DNA from: Burkholderiaceae bacterium
GTDB taxonomy: Bacteria > Pseudomonadota > Gammaproteobacteria > Burkholderiales > Burkholderiaceae_C
Direction: 5' to 3'
DNA length: 64,000 bases
Assembly: GCA_913776825.1 (NCBI GenBank)
Contig: CAJYPV010000026.1
Location: 124,001-188,000 of the forward strand
The position numbers were made by a program, and so were the translations under genes. Position 1 is the stretch's first letter, and every line of letters begins with the position of its first letter. The notes below the pieces were generated by a model that saw only the letters and a list, made by a program, of their open reading frames with translations, was not told the DNA's origin and did not search any database. Positions 42,137 to 50,626 of this stretch are shown here, one piece after another.

Positions 42137-42714
42137 GGTGAACAGTGTCTGCGGTTGCGCGCGGCCAGGTGCCGCGCAGGGGCATTCGACTCGGCGACCG
42201 TGATGAGGCCGCCCCGGCCGCCCCAGGCCGCTCGACGGCGCTGCCTTGGGTGGGTCCGACACCACATGCGACCGGCCCAGGCGGTTTCAAGCACCGTTTG
42301 TCGGCGTTGGACCACCCGCTGGCCGCGGCGTCCTGACCAGCTGCTCGCGTTGCCGACGGGAGCAACGCAGGAGGCGTCGTCATCCCACCGAGCTCGCACG
42401 CGCTCAAAGCGGGGAGCGGTGCCTGAAGCGGCTCGCGAAAAAGCGACACGCGCGATGCCCACGTGGGCGGTGCTGCTGTGAACGACTGCACGGCGCGGCG
42501 GCGATCGCGACGGTTCGTGCGCTGGGCGATTTCGGCGGGCGCGCCTTCGCCAAAGCGTCGTCCGTGCGTGGAGAGAATCCCGCCCGGTCGATGCCCGCGC
42601 TCGCCGCGACGGGCCTGACCGCTCTCATCACCACGCATTGAATCGGAGCGGGACGACGCCCCTCGGAATACCCGGCATGACGCCCGCGCGGCGTTCTGCA
42701 GAGCTTCCCCGGAG
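42137..42714. other. Gene-poor stretch, no recognised gene
   Basis: 578 bp in which all open frames are Arg/Pro-rich shadow-like or short. No domain, terminator or repeat was recognised. It could be decayed sequence upstream of the unknown frame that follows. Confidence 0.5.
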
Positions 42715-43122
42715 GTGATCGCCCGTCGGGACGGATTGAAGCTTTCGGACATCCTCGGCGCACCGCTGCAGACCTCGGCCTTTGCCGCCGACCCCATGCG
42801 TGAGCATCGGGCGGTGGTCCAGCAACAACTCCTGCAAGGCCCACCGCCGTCGGTGGTGCTGCAGCTGTCGCCGTTCCTCACCAACGGGTCGCCGCTGGAC
42901 CACCTCGTGGCCGAGGCGCAAGCTGATGTGGTCTATGGTCGCCAGCCGCTGGGTCAGCTCGCACCGCCGGTGGACCAGGTGCAGACGCCGAGCTACTCGC
43001 GCGGTCGCTACACCGCCAGCGACGGACCGGACATGACGGTCTGGGTCGAGCTGGGGCCGGTCTTGTGGAGCCATGTCGAGCGCGGTGGTGAGGGCGCAAG
43101 GCTGTTGGACGTCAGCGCCTGA
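42715..43122 (+). CDS. Unknown protein (135 aa)
   Basis: A frame with convincing GC3 bias from about 42715 to the stop at 43122. The protein has no signal peptide or membrane helix. Visible stretches are RRDGLKLSDILGAPLQTSAF, VVQQQLLQGPPPSVVLQLSPFLTNGSPLDHLV, and a Tyr-rich TPSYSRGRYTASDG. I recognise no family. The GTG at 42715 has GGAG immediately beside it, too close to be a normal ribosome site; an ATG at 42796 is an alternative. The frame is open upstream to 42619, so it may also be the 3' remnant of a longer gene. Confidence 0.4.
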   Translation: MIARRDGLKLSDILGAPLQTSAFAADPMREHRAVVQQQLLQGPPPSVVLQLSPFLTNGSPLDHLVAEAQADVVYGRQPLGQLAPPVDQVQTPSYSRGRYTASDGPDMTVWVELGPVLWSHVERGGEGARLLDVSA

Positions 43123-43412
43123 ATCGCAGGCCGTTCGGGAGAGCGGCCCGTCACCGCGAAGCGGGCAGTCGCGAGCTGGCCGTGTCGAATTCGTCGTTCT
43201 CTTCCTGACGCGACAGGGTCTGCCGTGCGGGTTGTATGACCTCCCGCTTTCGCCGAGGGAGGGGGACTTCTCGCTTTGAAGGTGGTCTTTCGGGGGAGAT
43301 TCGACGACCTGCCAAGGCGGCCAGCAAGGCTGCGAACCCTCGTGATGGGGGTGGTCACTAGAAACTGGTCCGACATCGGACCGTTTCACGCCAACCCGCA
43401 GGAGTTCTCTTC
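43123..43412. other. Leader region of the unknown LRR-like gene
   Basis: 290 bp without a credible gene. It contains an inverted repeat GGTCCGA-CA-TCGGACC at 43367-43382, 30 bp upstream of the next start, which may be an operator or an RNA hairpin close to the ribosome-binding site. Confidence 0.45.
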
Positions 43413-44747
43413 ATGTCCCCGCCGTCCGATCCGCATGCCCGACCGATTCCCGAGGGTCCCTTGTCCTCACATCCGCTGGAGGTTGTTTCCTCCCTGGACA
43501 TGGCGCAAATGCCGCCGGCATCGCAGTGGCAGTTCTGTGCGGGCATGCTGGCGCGCAAGACCGATGCGCTCGCCGCGGGCGTGACGCAGTATCTGGGGCA
43601 GGGCGAACAGCGGGCGTTGGTGGACGTGCTGCGATCACCGGCGGCGGCCTGGATGCCGGAAAGCAGCCAGGCGCTGCGGCGCTCCTGGCTGGCACGAGTG
43701 AGTGTCGGCGTGCCGGGCAGCGCGTCGGTGGAGACGCTGGAGACCCGGGAGATCCAGGAGCTGAAGCAACTGCTGGACGATCTGCTGATGACCGCCTGCG
43801 AGCGCCGCCATGATGGCTCGCTCGTCGTGAAGTGCGTGGATGACCTGCGCCTCACCCAGCGTCTTTGGGCCTGGGCGGTGTCGCCGAAGGATCATCGGGA
43901 CATCGCGATTCGCGAGGACCATCACCGAGCCTTGCTGTCTCAGCATGGCGGTGTGGTCGATGCGATCACCTTGTCGGATCGGGATTCGTTGGGTCGGCCG
44001 GGGCGGCTGGACCTGCCGCCACGGGAGCTGCTGCTGGCGATCATGCGATACACGACCCGCGTCCGGCTGCAGCTCGACCATGACCTGTTGCTGACGGGCG
44101 ACCTGGCCGATTCGCTGGCGGTGTTGCCGGTTCGGGTGCTGGACCTCCGCCAGCCAGGCCTGCTGCCGCCGCTGGCCGCGATGCAGCAACTGACGCTGCG
44201 GGAGATCGACCTCAGCCGCGCGCCGAGTCCCTGGCCGGAAGGCGCGGGCCTGGATCTGCGGGAAATCCTGGCGCAATGTCCGCAGCTGATGGAGGTGCGG
44301 CTCCATCCTGCGGTCTCGGAAGGCGTGCTGGGCCTGGACTGGCTGCCGGTTCCTGAATCACGCGGCGGGGCGAGCCGGCACTATCGACATGCTTCACGCA
44401 GCGACGTTCTGGGCGAGCTGGACCGGATGAATTCCGCCTGGGCTCGCGCGCTCACCCGCACGCAGGTCGATTTCCGGCATCACAAGAATCTCGCGGCGAT
44501 GCTGCCGCTTCTGCAGATCTCCACCCGGCTAGCGGGCCTGACCAATCGTGCCGATGACGTCGCCAACCACCTGCAGCGCGTGCTGGTCTGCGCCGCGGAG
44601 AACCCCGGCCTGCTCAAGACGTGCGTTCGGCTGGTGGTGGATGGGGCGGAGAACGGCGAACCCGAGCTCACGACGCTCGCGCGCATGGTGGTGCTGGTGC
44701 CGGCGGAGCTGCCGACGCCGATGCCGCTGCCGTTCGACCTCCGCTAA
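43413..44747 (+). CDS. Unknown protein with LRR-like segment (444 aa)
   Basis: Well-supported coding frame (AGGAG 8 nt before the ATG, strong GC3) for a protein I cannot assign. There is no signal peptide or membrane segment. Residues 90-215 are helical with many charged residues. Residues about 225-315 have a leucine-rich pattern: LAVLPVRVLDLRQPGLLPPLAAMQQLTLREIDLS then LDLREILAQCPQLMEVRLHP, spaced like irregular leucine-rich repeats. The C-terminal 130 aa are again helical. LRR proteins without a signal in bacteria include secreted effectors, but no secretion gene or chaperone is nearby, so that idea is speculative. Probably an accessory gene. Confidence 0.7.
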   Translation: MSPPSDPHARPIPEGPLSSHPLEVVSSLDMAQMPPASQWQFCAGMLARKTDALAAGVTQYLGQGEQRALVDVLRSPAAAWMPESSQALRRSWLARVSVGVPGSASVETLETREIQELKQLLDDLLMTACERRHDGSLVVKCVDDLRLTQRLWAWAVSPKDHRDIAIREDHHRALLSQHGGVVDAITLSDRDSLGRPGRLDLPPRELLLAIMRYTTRVRLQLDHDLLLTGDLADSLAVLPVRVLDLRQPGLLPPLAAMQQLTLREIDLSRAPSPWPEGAGLDLREILAQCPQLMEVRLHPAVSEGVLGLDWLPVPESRGGASRHYRHASRSDVLGELDRMNSAWARALTRTQVDFRHHKNLAAMLPLLQISTRLAGLTNRADDVANHLQRVLVCAAENPGLLKTCVRLVVDGAENGEPELTTLARMVVLVPAELPTPMPLPFDLR

Positions 44748-44840
44748 GACGCCTGACACTGCCGCGGCGGCGGCGCGGTCCTCGCCGCTGTCGCCGCTGG
44801 TGCTGTTGCTGCCGCTGCTCGACGAGCTGGCCTGCTGCGA

Positions 44841-45980
44841 TCAGCCCTTTTTGCCCGTGCCCTTGGGCCGAGCGGCGTCTTCCTCGACGACCCCAGCGTT
44901 CTTGCCATCCATGCCGTTGTCGGCGCCGTCGTCGCTTTCGGCGCTTTCGTTGCTGTCGTTGACGTCGTCAACGTCATCGATGTCGTCGCCGTCTTCTTCC
45001 CAATCCTCATCGTCCTGCTCGTCCTTCGAGGGGTCGTTGGCGGCCACGGCGTCGCGCGTGCCGCGCTTGGCGAGCACGCGTTGGGCTTCGCGAGCCGCTT
45101 CCTTGGCTGCTTCGGCGGCGTCGGCTTCGGCGGTCCAGGCGGCGAATTCATCGGGTGTTTCGAGGGTGATGCGGCCGAGCTGCGTCTGGCGCAGGTCATA
45201 GAGCAGGATCTCGGCGGCCTTCTGCGTGTTGATGCGCCCGCCGGGCAGCATCGCGCCGCGGCGCTTGCCGATGGCCTCCAGCAACTCGCCCTCGCTGCGC
45301 TCGTCGGTCGCGTCGAGCTGATAGCGCTGCTTCAGCGCTTGCGGATAGTGGCGACGCAGATAGGCCAGCAGATCGAGCGCAACGACTTCTTCCTCGAAGG
45401 CGTTTCGGCCGATCGCGCCACTGGCCGCCAGATTGATGCCTGCCTGGGGAACGCGGATCTTGGGCCACAGCATGCCGGGCGTATCGAACAGGTAGACGCC
45501 CTTGTCGAGCAGGATCTTCTGCTCGATTTTCGTGATGCCGGGTTCGTCGCCGGTGTTGGCGGCGCGTTTGCCGACCAGGGTATTGATCAGCGTGGACTTG
45601 CCCACGTTGGGAATGCCGCACACCAGCACCCGCAGGGGTTTGTCGAGCGTGCCCCGATTCGGCGCCGTGGCTCGGCATTCGTTGGCCAGGGTCTTGGCCA
45701 AGCCGGGCAGGCCTTGATGGATCGCGATCGCGCGGGTGTTGGGCTGCGCGCGGTAGTGCGCCAGCCACGCCTCGGTGCGGGCGGGGTCGGCCAGGTCTTG
45801 TTTGTTGAGCAGTTTCAGCGCGGGGCGGCCCAGCGTGAGCTGCGCCAGCAGCGGATTCGCGCTGCTGGCCGGCACGCGCGCGTCCAGCAGCTCGATCACC
45901 ACATCGATCCCGCTTTTCATGCGCTCGCGGATCGCGCCCCGGGTCTTGTGCATGTGCCCGGGAAACCATTGAATCGCCAT
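44841..45980 (-). CDS. ylqF: Ribosome biogenesis GTPase YlqF/RbgA family
   Basis: Circularly permuted GTPase of 379 aa that assists late assembly of the large ribosomal subunit. The start MAIQWFPGHMHKTR is diagnostic, and the G motifs occur in permuted order: NKQDLAD (G4) before GIPNVGKST (G1) and DTPGMLWPK (G3). The conserved ...GGRINTQKAAEILL follows in the C-terminal domain. An unusual acidic tail of about 50 residues (EQDDEDWEEDGDDIDDVDDVND) extends beyond the usual end before a short basic GKKG. The start at 45980 is fixed by the family N-terminus. A tandem repeat region lies just upstream. Confidence 0.92.
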   Translation of the reverse strand: MAIQWFPGHMHKTRGAIRERMKSGIDVVIELLDARVPASSANPLLAQLTLGRPALKLLNKQDLADPARTEAWLAHYRAQPNTRAIAIHQGLPGLAKTLANECRATAPNRGTLDKPLRVLVCGIPNVGKSTLINTLVGKRAANTGDEPGITKIEQKILLDKGVYLFDTPGMLWPKIRVPQAGINLAASGAIGRNAFEEEVVALDLLAYLRRHYPQALKQRYQLDATDERSEGELLEAIGKRRGAMLPGGRINTQKAAEILLYDLRQTQLGRITLETPDEFAAWTAEADAAEAAKEAAREAQRVLAKRGTRDAVAANDPSKDEQDDEDWEEDGDDIDDVDDVNDSNESAESDDGADNGMDGKNAGVVEEDAARPKGTGKKG

Positions 45981-46016
45981 AGACCGCGATTGTCCGCGAT
46001 CTGCGCACTCGACATG

Positions 46017-46414
46017 CCCCATCCCTCTCGGCAGCGCGCCGAACGGGGCAGGTAGGCGGTCGCGAGACACCGCAACCACCTCACACCGAAGCCAACAAAC
46101 AGCAGCCCCTCGAACCGCACCCAACCCAAACCGGGACAGGCCACCCCTGGTTCGACCCGGGAGGGCTTGGGGTCTGTGCGGTGAGCACGGGCCCCATGCC
46201 CTCGCGGCAGCGCGCCAAAGTGATCAGGTAGGCGGTCACGAGACACCGCAACCACCTCACGCCGAAACCAAAGAACAGCAGCCCCCCAAACCTCACCCAA
46301 CCCAAACCGGGACAGGCCACCCCTGGTTCAACCCGGGAGGGCTTGGGGTCTGTGCGCTGAGCACGGGCCCCATGCCCTCCCGGCAGCGCGCCAAAGTGAG
46401 CAGGTAGGCGGTCG
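46017..46414. repeat. 176-bp tandem repeat, two full units and a partial third
   Basis: Unit A (46030-46205) and unit B (46206-46381) align without gaps and differ at about 16 positions by eye; a third copy begins at 46382 and keeps about 32 bp. Shared landmarks are GGCAGCGCGCC, GGTAGGCGGTC, CCGGGACAGGCCACCCCTGG and GAGCACGGGCCCCATGCCCT. The period is not a multiple of three, so it is not a coding repeat. It fills most of the 493-bp gap between ylqF and the copper operon. Confidence 0.9.
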
Positions 46415-46473
46415 CCGATCGGCCCCCGTCGTCCGACGCAGGCAGCGCCAAGAATGAAAGCGATGAGCCCCCC

Positions 46474-46866
46474 TCAGCGCCCCGACGTCACCCTCAGTTC
46501 GGTGATCACCAGTTGCCCTTGCAGTTGCTGAATGCGGACCTCGACCAGCGTCCCCGGCTGCAGTGCCGCGAGTTGCTCCGCCGAGAGCAGACCTGGCTTG
46601 AGCCGGAATGGCATCGTCATGCCGGGCATGTCGAGATGCCGGATGTCTCCGTGCTTGAGCGTCAGGCGGTTCTGGGCGGTGTCGATGCGGCGGACCTCGG
46701 CCGGGATCCATTCATCGGAGGAGGGCGCAGCGTCCGACGCGCTGTCGGAGGCGGAGCCGCTCGCGGCGTGGTGGTGTTCTTGAGCGTGCGCGGTCGACAG
46801 TCCCATGCCGAGCGCAATCAGGCTCGCACCGAGGCATTGAGCGATGGCGGCAAACAAACGATTCAT
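46474..46866 (-). CDS. Periplasmic CusF-like copper-binding protein
   Basis: Protein of 130 aa with a signal peptide (IAQCLGASLIALGMGLSTAHA), a His/Ser-rich linker (EHHHAASGS) and a CusF-type OB domain: EVRRIDTAQNRLTLKHGDIRHLDMPGMTMPFRL. The His and two Met of the DMPGMTMPF region are the Cu(I)/Ag(I) ligands in CusF. It is the last gene of the minus-strand copper operon. In E. coli CusF hands metal to the CusCBA pump; here no CusA or CusB is present nearby. Confidence 0.88.
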   Translation of the reverse strand: MNRLFAAIAQCLGASLIALGMGLSTAHAQEHHHAASGSASDSASDAAPSSDEWIPAEVRRIDTAQNRLTLKHGDIRHLDMPGMTMPFRLKPGLLSAEQLAALQPGTLVEVRIQQLQGQLVITELRVTSGR

Positions 46867-46960
46867 GATGATGATGGAGAAAGGAAGTGAAGGAAGCACG
46901 CCCCACCTCGTGGTGGCAGCGCTGAACGGTGATGAAGGCGAGGAACCGCGTCGATCCGCC

Positions 46961-48433
46961 TCAATGGCCTTGATGCCCTTGCGAACCGGGCTTGCGCACC
47001 CGCAGCGGCTCAACCGCAGCGGGACCCATCGACGACGCTGATGACGCCGCCGATGACGACGACGCGGCGCCATGACCCGCGTGCGCCCCGTCCCTGCCTG
47101 AGGCGCTGACTGGCGCCTCGGCCGGCAGCGCGACCTTCCGCGCCACCGACCCGGCCGGCGCCTGGAACCAGCCCGGATCGCGGTAATCCCCGGGCTTCTG
47201 ATCGGCCCGCACCTTCAGCACGCTGAACATGCCGCCCATCTCCAGCGAGCCATGCGGCCCCTGGCCAGACATCATCGGCACGGTGTTCTCCGGCAGCGGC
47301 ATTTCCATCTCGGCCATGTCGGCCATCCCGCGCTCGCCCATGGCCATGTAGTCCGGAATGATCCGGTTGATGCGCGCTGCCAGCCCTCGGTGGTCGGCGC
47401 CGATCAGCGTGTCCACCGCATGGCCCATCGCATTCATCGTGTGATGACTCTTGTGGCAGTGAATCGCCCAATCCCCGGGCTCATCGGCGATGAACTCGAT
47501 CTGACGCATCTGGCCGACCGCCACATCGGTCGTCACCTCCGGCCAGCGTGCGGAGCGAGGAACCGGCCCGCCGTCGGTGCCGGTGACCTCGAATTCATGA
47601 CCGTGCAGATGAATCGGATGGTTGGTCATCGTCAGATTGCCCACCCGGATCCGCACCCGATCACCTTGCCGGACGTTCAGCGTGTCAATGCCGGGAAAGA
47701 CGCGGCTGTTCCAGGTCCAGAGGTTGAAGTCGGTCATCGTGGCGATGCGCGGCGTGTAGCTGCCGGGATCGATGTCGTAGCTGGAGAGCAGGAAGCAGAA
47801 GTCCCGCTGCACCGGCGCGATCGCCGGATGACGGCCCTTGGGATGGGTGACCCAGAAGCCCATCATGCCCATCGCCATCTGGGTCATCTCGTCCGCATGG
47901 GGGTGGTACATGAAGGTGCCGGGCCGACGCGCGACGAACTCATAGACGAAGGTTTCGCCCGGCCGAATCGCCGGCTGCGTCAGGCCAGCCACGCCGTCCA
48001 TGCCATTGGGCAGGCGCTGTCCGTGCCAGTGCATGCTGGTGTGTTCCGGCAGGCGATTGGTGACGTAGATCCGGACGCGGTCCCCTTCGACCACCTCGAT
48101 GGTGGGGCCGGGCGATTGACCGTTGTAGCCCCACAGGTGGGCGCTGCAGCCGGGCGCCAGCTCGCGCACGACCGGCTCCGCGACCAGGTGGAATTCCTTG
48201 ACGCCGTCTCGCAGGCGCCAGGGCAGCGTCCAGCCGTTGAGAGTGACGACCGGCTGGTAGGGCCGTCCATCCGGTGGAAACAGCGGCGCGGCCGTGTCGG
48301 GGGTGTCGCGCTGCACTGCCTCGGGAATCGCCGCCAATGCGACGCGGGAGACCGACGCGGCATTCACCGCGCCGGCGACGCCGACCGCCGCGCCGGCGGC
48401 CATCTGCGCAAACAGGTTTCTTCTGGAGATCAT
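46961..48433 (-). CDS. Multicopper oxidase, Tat-exported
   Basis: Periplasmic laccase-like oxidase of 490 aa, probably detoxifying Cu(I). The Tat signal MISRRNLFAQMAAGAAVG is followed by three cupredoxin domains; copper ligands are HWHG, HPH (YHPHADEM), HPIHLHGH and HCHKSHH...GH. A Met-rich loop MGERGMADMAEMEMPLPENTVPMM resembles the Met-rich copper site of CueO-type enzymes, and the tail is His/Ser-rich. AAGGA lies 6-7 nt before the ATG at 48433; a TTG start further upstream would be adjacent to the previous gene. It is 24 bp after the outer-membrane channel gene. Confidence 0.92.
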   Translation of the reverse strand: MISRRNLFAQMAAGAAVGVAGAVNAASVSRVALAAIPEAVQRDTPDTAAPLFPPDGRPYQPVVTLNGWTLPWRLRDGVKEFHLVAEPVVRELAPGCSAHLWGYNGQSPGPTIEVVEGDRVRIYVTNRLPEHTSMHWHGQRLPNGMDGVAGLTQPAIRPGETFVYEFVARRPGTFMYHPHADEMTQMAMGMMGFWVTHPKGRHPAIAPVQRDFCFLLSSYDIDPGSYTPRIATMTDFNLWTWNSRVFPGIDTLNVRQGDRVRIRVGNLTMTNHPIHLHGHEFEVTGTDGGPVPRSARWPEVTTDVAVGQMRQIEFIADEPGDWAIHCHKSHHTMNAMGHAVDTLIGADHRGLAARINRIIPDYMAMGERGMADMAEMEMPLPENTVPMMSGQGPHGSLEMGGMFSVLKVRADQKPGDYRDPGWFQAPAGSVARKVALPAEAPVSASGRDGAHAGHGAASSSSAASSASSMGPAAVEPLRVRKPGSQGHQGH

Positions 48434-48456
48434 GGGAATCCTTGATTCGTTCGCGC

Positions 48457-49917
48457 TCAATGCGCGCCGCCAGCGGCGTCGTTGGACGCGCCGGCCGTGA
48501 CGTTCTGCATCGCGCCGGCCTCGCGCCCCGAGGACGCGCCGCCCTCGCGCACCGGTCCGAGCAGCGTTTGCGACAAGGTCGCCTCCGCCAGCCAGTAATC
48601 GCGCTGAGCGCCGAGCGCCGCCGACACGGCGCGGGCTTGCGCGCGCGCATCGGCCAGCAAGTCCATGACGCCGATCAGCATGCCGTTGTAGCGAAGCAGG
48701 GTCTGGTCCGAGATCTGGCGCGCCAGCGGCAGAAGCTCCTGCTGATGCCGCCGTGCGATGCGCCAGGAGGACTGGGCACGCGCACTGGCCTCGCGCACCT
48801 CGGAGCGGGCTTCGATGGCGATCTGCGCCGTCTGCTCGGCCGATTGCAGGTAAGCCTGGCGCGCGCCGGCCACCCGCGCCTGTCCCCAGTCGAAGAGCGG
48901 CAGCTCCAGGCTGAGCTCGACGCCGCGCTGGGTCGGCGCTTCATTGCTGCTGTTGCGTTGAAGGCCCAATTCCAGCGCGTTGAGGCGACCCGTCTGGCGC
49001 GTCAGACCCAGTTGCGCCGCCAGCGCCTCCGTCTGCTGCCGGGCCGCCTGGATGTCGAGCCGCTGGCTCACGGCCTGACGCTCCAGATCATCGATGGCGC
49101 GCGGGCTGGCGGGCACCTCGGGCAGTCGGTCGGGCAGCGTCAGCCGGTCGACGTCGTCGCCCCACAAGCCGAGCGCGCGAATCAGCGCTTCCCGTTCTCG
49201 CACGGCCTGCAGCTGCGCCTGCTCCAGAGCGAGTTGCGCCTCGGTCAGCACGGTGCGTTCCCGTGCGAGTCGCAAGGCGCTGATGTTGCCGACCTGTCGC
49301 ATGCGCAGCGCCAGCTCAGCGCCCGCGCTCGCCGAATCCAGCACCGTGCGCGCATGCGCGAGCTGGGCCTGCGCGGCGACCGCATCGATCCAGCGACGGC
49401 GCGCCTGGCCCGCCACTTCCAGCACCTGCTGCGCGACTTTGGCCTGTTCCGCCGCCAGATGGCGCGCGCTGGCGTCCTGTCGAGCGCCTCGACCCAGCAG
49501 CGCGAGCAGATTCAGGCTGAGGCCGCGCTCGATCTCGCGCTCCTCGCCGCGCACCAGACGACCCACACTGAGCACCGGGTTGGGCCACAACAGGGTCTGC
49601 ACGCGCTCCGATTCGGCCAGCCCCAAGCCGTGCAGGCTGGCTTGCAGGCCGCGATGATTCAGCAGCGCCAACTGCACGGCCGAGGCTTCCTGCAGCGGTT
49701 GCGAGAGCAGCGCTTCCGTCCGCTGCCGCGCCGCCTGCCGCTCGGCGTCGTTCTGTTGAAAGGGCAGGTCGGCGTTGAGCCAGCGTTGGCTCTGCTGCTG
49801 GACCGGTGCGATGGCGCGTTCCGTCGACATCGACGCACAGCCGCTCAGGACGGCGATCACCGAGAGCGCCGCCAGGCGCGCGACGAGCCACGAGGGTCTC
49901 CGATCGTGTGAACTCAT
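48457..49917 (-). CDS. TolC-family outer-membrane lipoprotein (CusC/CopB-like position)
   Basis: Outer-membrane efflux channel subunit of 486 aa. A lipoprotein signal ends in VLSGCAS. The long coiled-coil hairpins are repeated twice, as in OEP proteins, with LLWPNPVLSVG and ELSLELPLFDWGQARV as the two conserved strand starts. GGAGGG lies before the ATG at 49917. It is flanked by a His/Met-rich periplasmic protein and the multicopper oxidase, so a role in metal efflux is likely, although its partner pump and adaptor are missing here. TolC-like proteins in copper-oxidase clusters occur in other proteobacteria. Confidence 0.88.
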   Translation of the reverse strand: MSSHDRRPSWLVARLAALSVIAVLSGCASMSTERAIAPVQQQSQRWLNADLPFQQNDAERQAARQRTEALLSQPLQEASAVQLALLNHRGLQASLHGLGLAESERVQTLLWPNPVLSVGRLVRGEEREIERGLSLNLLALLGRGARQDASARHLAAEQAKVAQQVLEVAGQARRRWIDAVAAQAQLAHARTVLDSASAGAELALRMRQVGNISALRLARERTVLTEAQLALEQAQLQAVREREALIRALGLWGDDVDRLTLPDRLPEVPASPRAIDDLERQAVSQRLDIQAARQQTEALAAQLGLTRQTGRLNALELGLQRNSSNEAPTQRGVELSLELPLFDWGQARVAGARQAYLQSAEQTAQIAIEARSEVREASARAQSSWRIARRHQQELLPLARQISDQTLLRYNGMLIGVMDLLADARAQARAVSAALGAQRDYWLAEATLSQTLLGPVREGGASSGREAGAMQNVTAGASNDAAGGAH

Positions 49918-49930
49918 GATCTTTCCCTCC

Positions 49931-50533
49931 TCAATGCGCGTCATGGTGATGGCCGTGACCCGTCGATGCGGCCGATGCGGCCTTGGCGGGCAACGGGGCT
50001 GCGCCCGGCTGCGGCGGCGAGGCGGCGTTCGTCGACTGGCTTTCTCGCATCAAGGCGCGCCAGCCACCGGCCTCATGGACCCGCCGATTCGCCTGTCGCC
50101 AGTCGCCGACGCCTGGGTCGGCCACCGAGCGGCTGGACGGCTCGGCGCCTGAGGACATCGACATCGTCGACATGGAGGCCTTCCCCCGATGCGCTGCATG
50201 AGCGGCCGACGGCGCTGACGCGGCAGGCCCATCGGCGGCGAGTGCTGAGGATGATGAGCGCGTGATGCCCTGTCCCGGATCGGCTGGATCAGCGCGCAGC
50301 GGCCTAGACGCCGATCTGGGGGCAGGCGGCCGATGGCCATCATGCGCATGCTGCGCGGTCTGCGTGGGGGACGACGGCGGCAACGATGGCGCCGCCGCCG
50401 GGGCGGGCGCGTGCTCGTGCGCGGGTGGGGCCTGCTGCGCGGCGGCAGGCGATGCCCACGCGGTCAGCATCAAGCTGAGCGTGAGCGTGAGCGCCGCTGC
50501 AGGCGCAAGCGGCGGAACGGATCGAGAAGACAT
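49931..50533 (-). CDS. His/Met-rich exported protein, unknown
   Basis: Protein of 200 aa with a clear signal peptide (ALTLTLSLMLTAWASPAAA). The mature part is low-complexity: Pro/Ala/His-rich near the N-terminus (HEHAPAPAAAPS), a Met/Ser patch (MSTMSMSSG), and a C-terminal GHGHHHDAH. A conserved-looking core VGDWRQANRRVHEAGGWRALMRE suggests a small helical domain repeated in metal-resistance clusters. The His and Met content and the operon position argue for copper binding or storage in the periplasm. It ends 13 bp before the outer-membrane channel start. Confidence 0.7.
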   Translation of the reverse strand: MSSRSVPPLAPAAALTLTLSLMLTAWASPAAAQQAPPAHEHAPAPAAAPSLPPSSPTQTAQHAHDGHRPPAPRSASRPLRADPADPGQGITRSSSSALAADGPAASAPSAAHAAHRGKASMSTMSMSSGAEPSSRSVADPGVGDWRQANRRVHEAGGWRALMRESQSTNAASPPQPGAAPLPAKAASAASTGHGHHHDAH

Positions 50534-50626
50534 GGTGTCCTCGCTGATGAAGAGGGCAGGGGCCGTCGCCAGCGTGGATTCACGCGAGGCACGGCCACGG
50601 ACCGGGCGCCGTCAGGCGCCGGTGGT

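Noticed and set aside
42628..43389. 253-codon minus-strand frame in the gene-poor stretch
   Set aside because: Arg/His-rich composition typical of a shadow; the plus-strand frame has better GC3.
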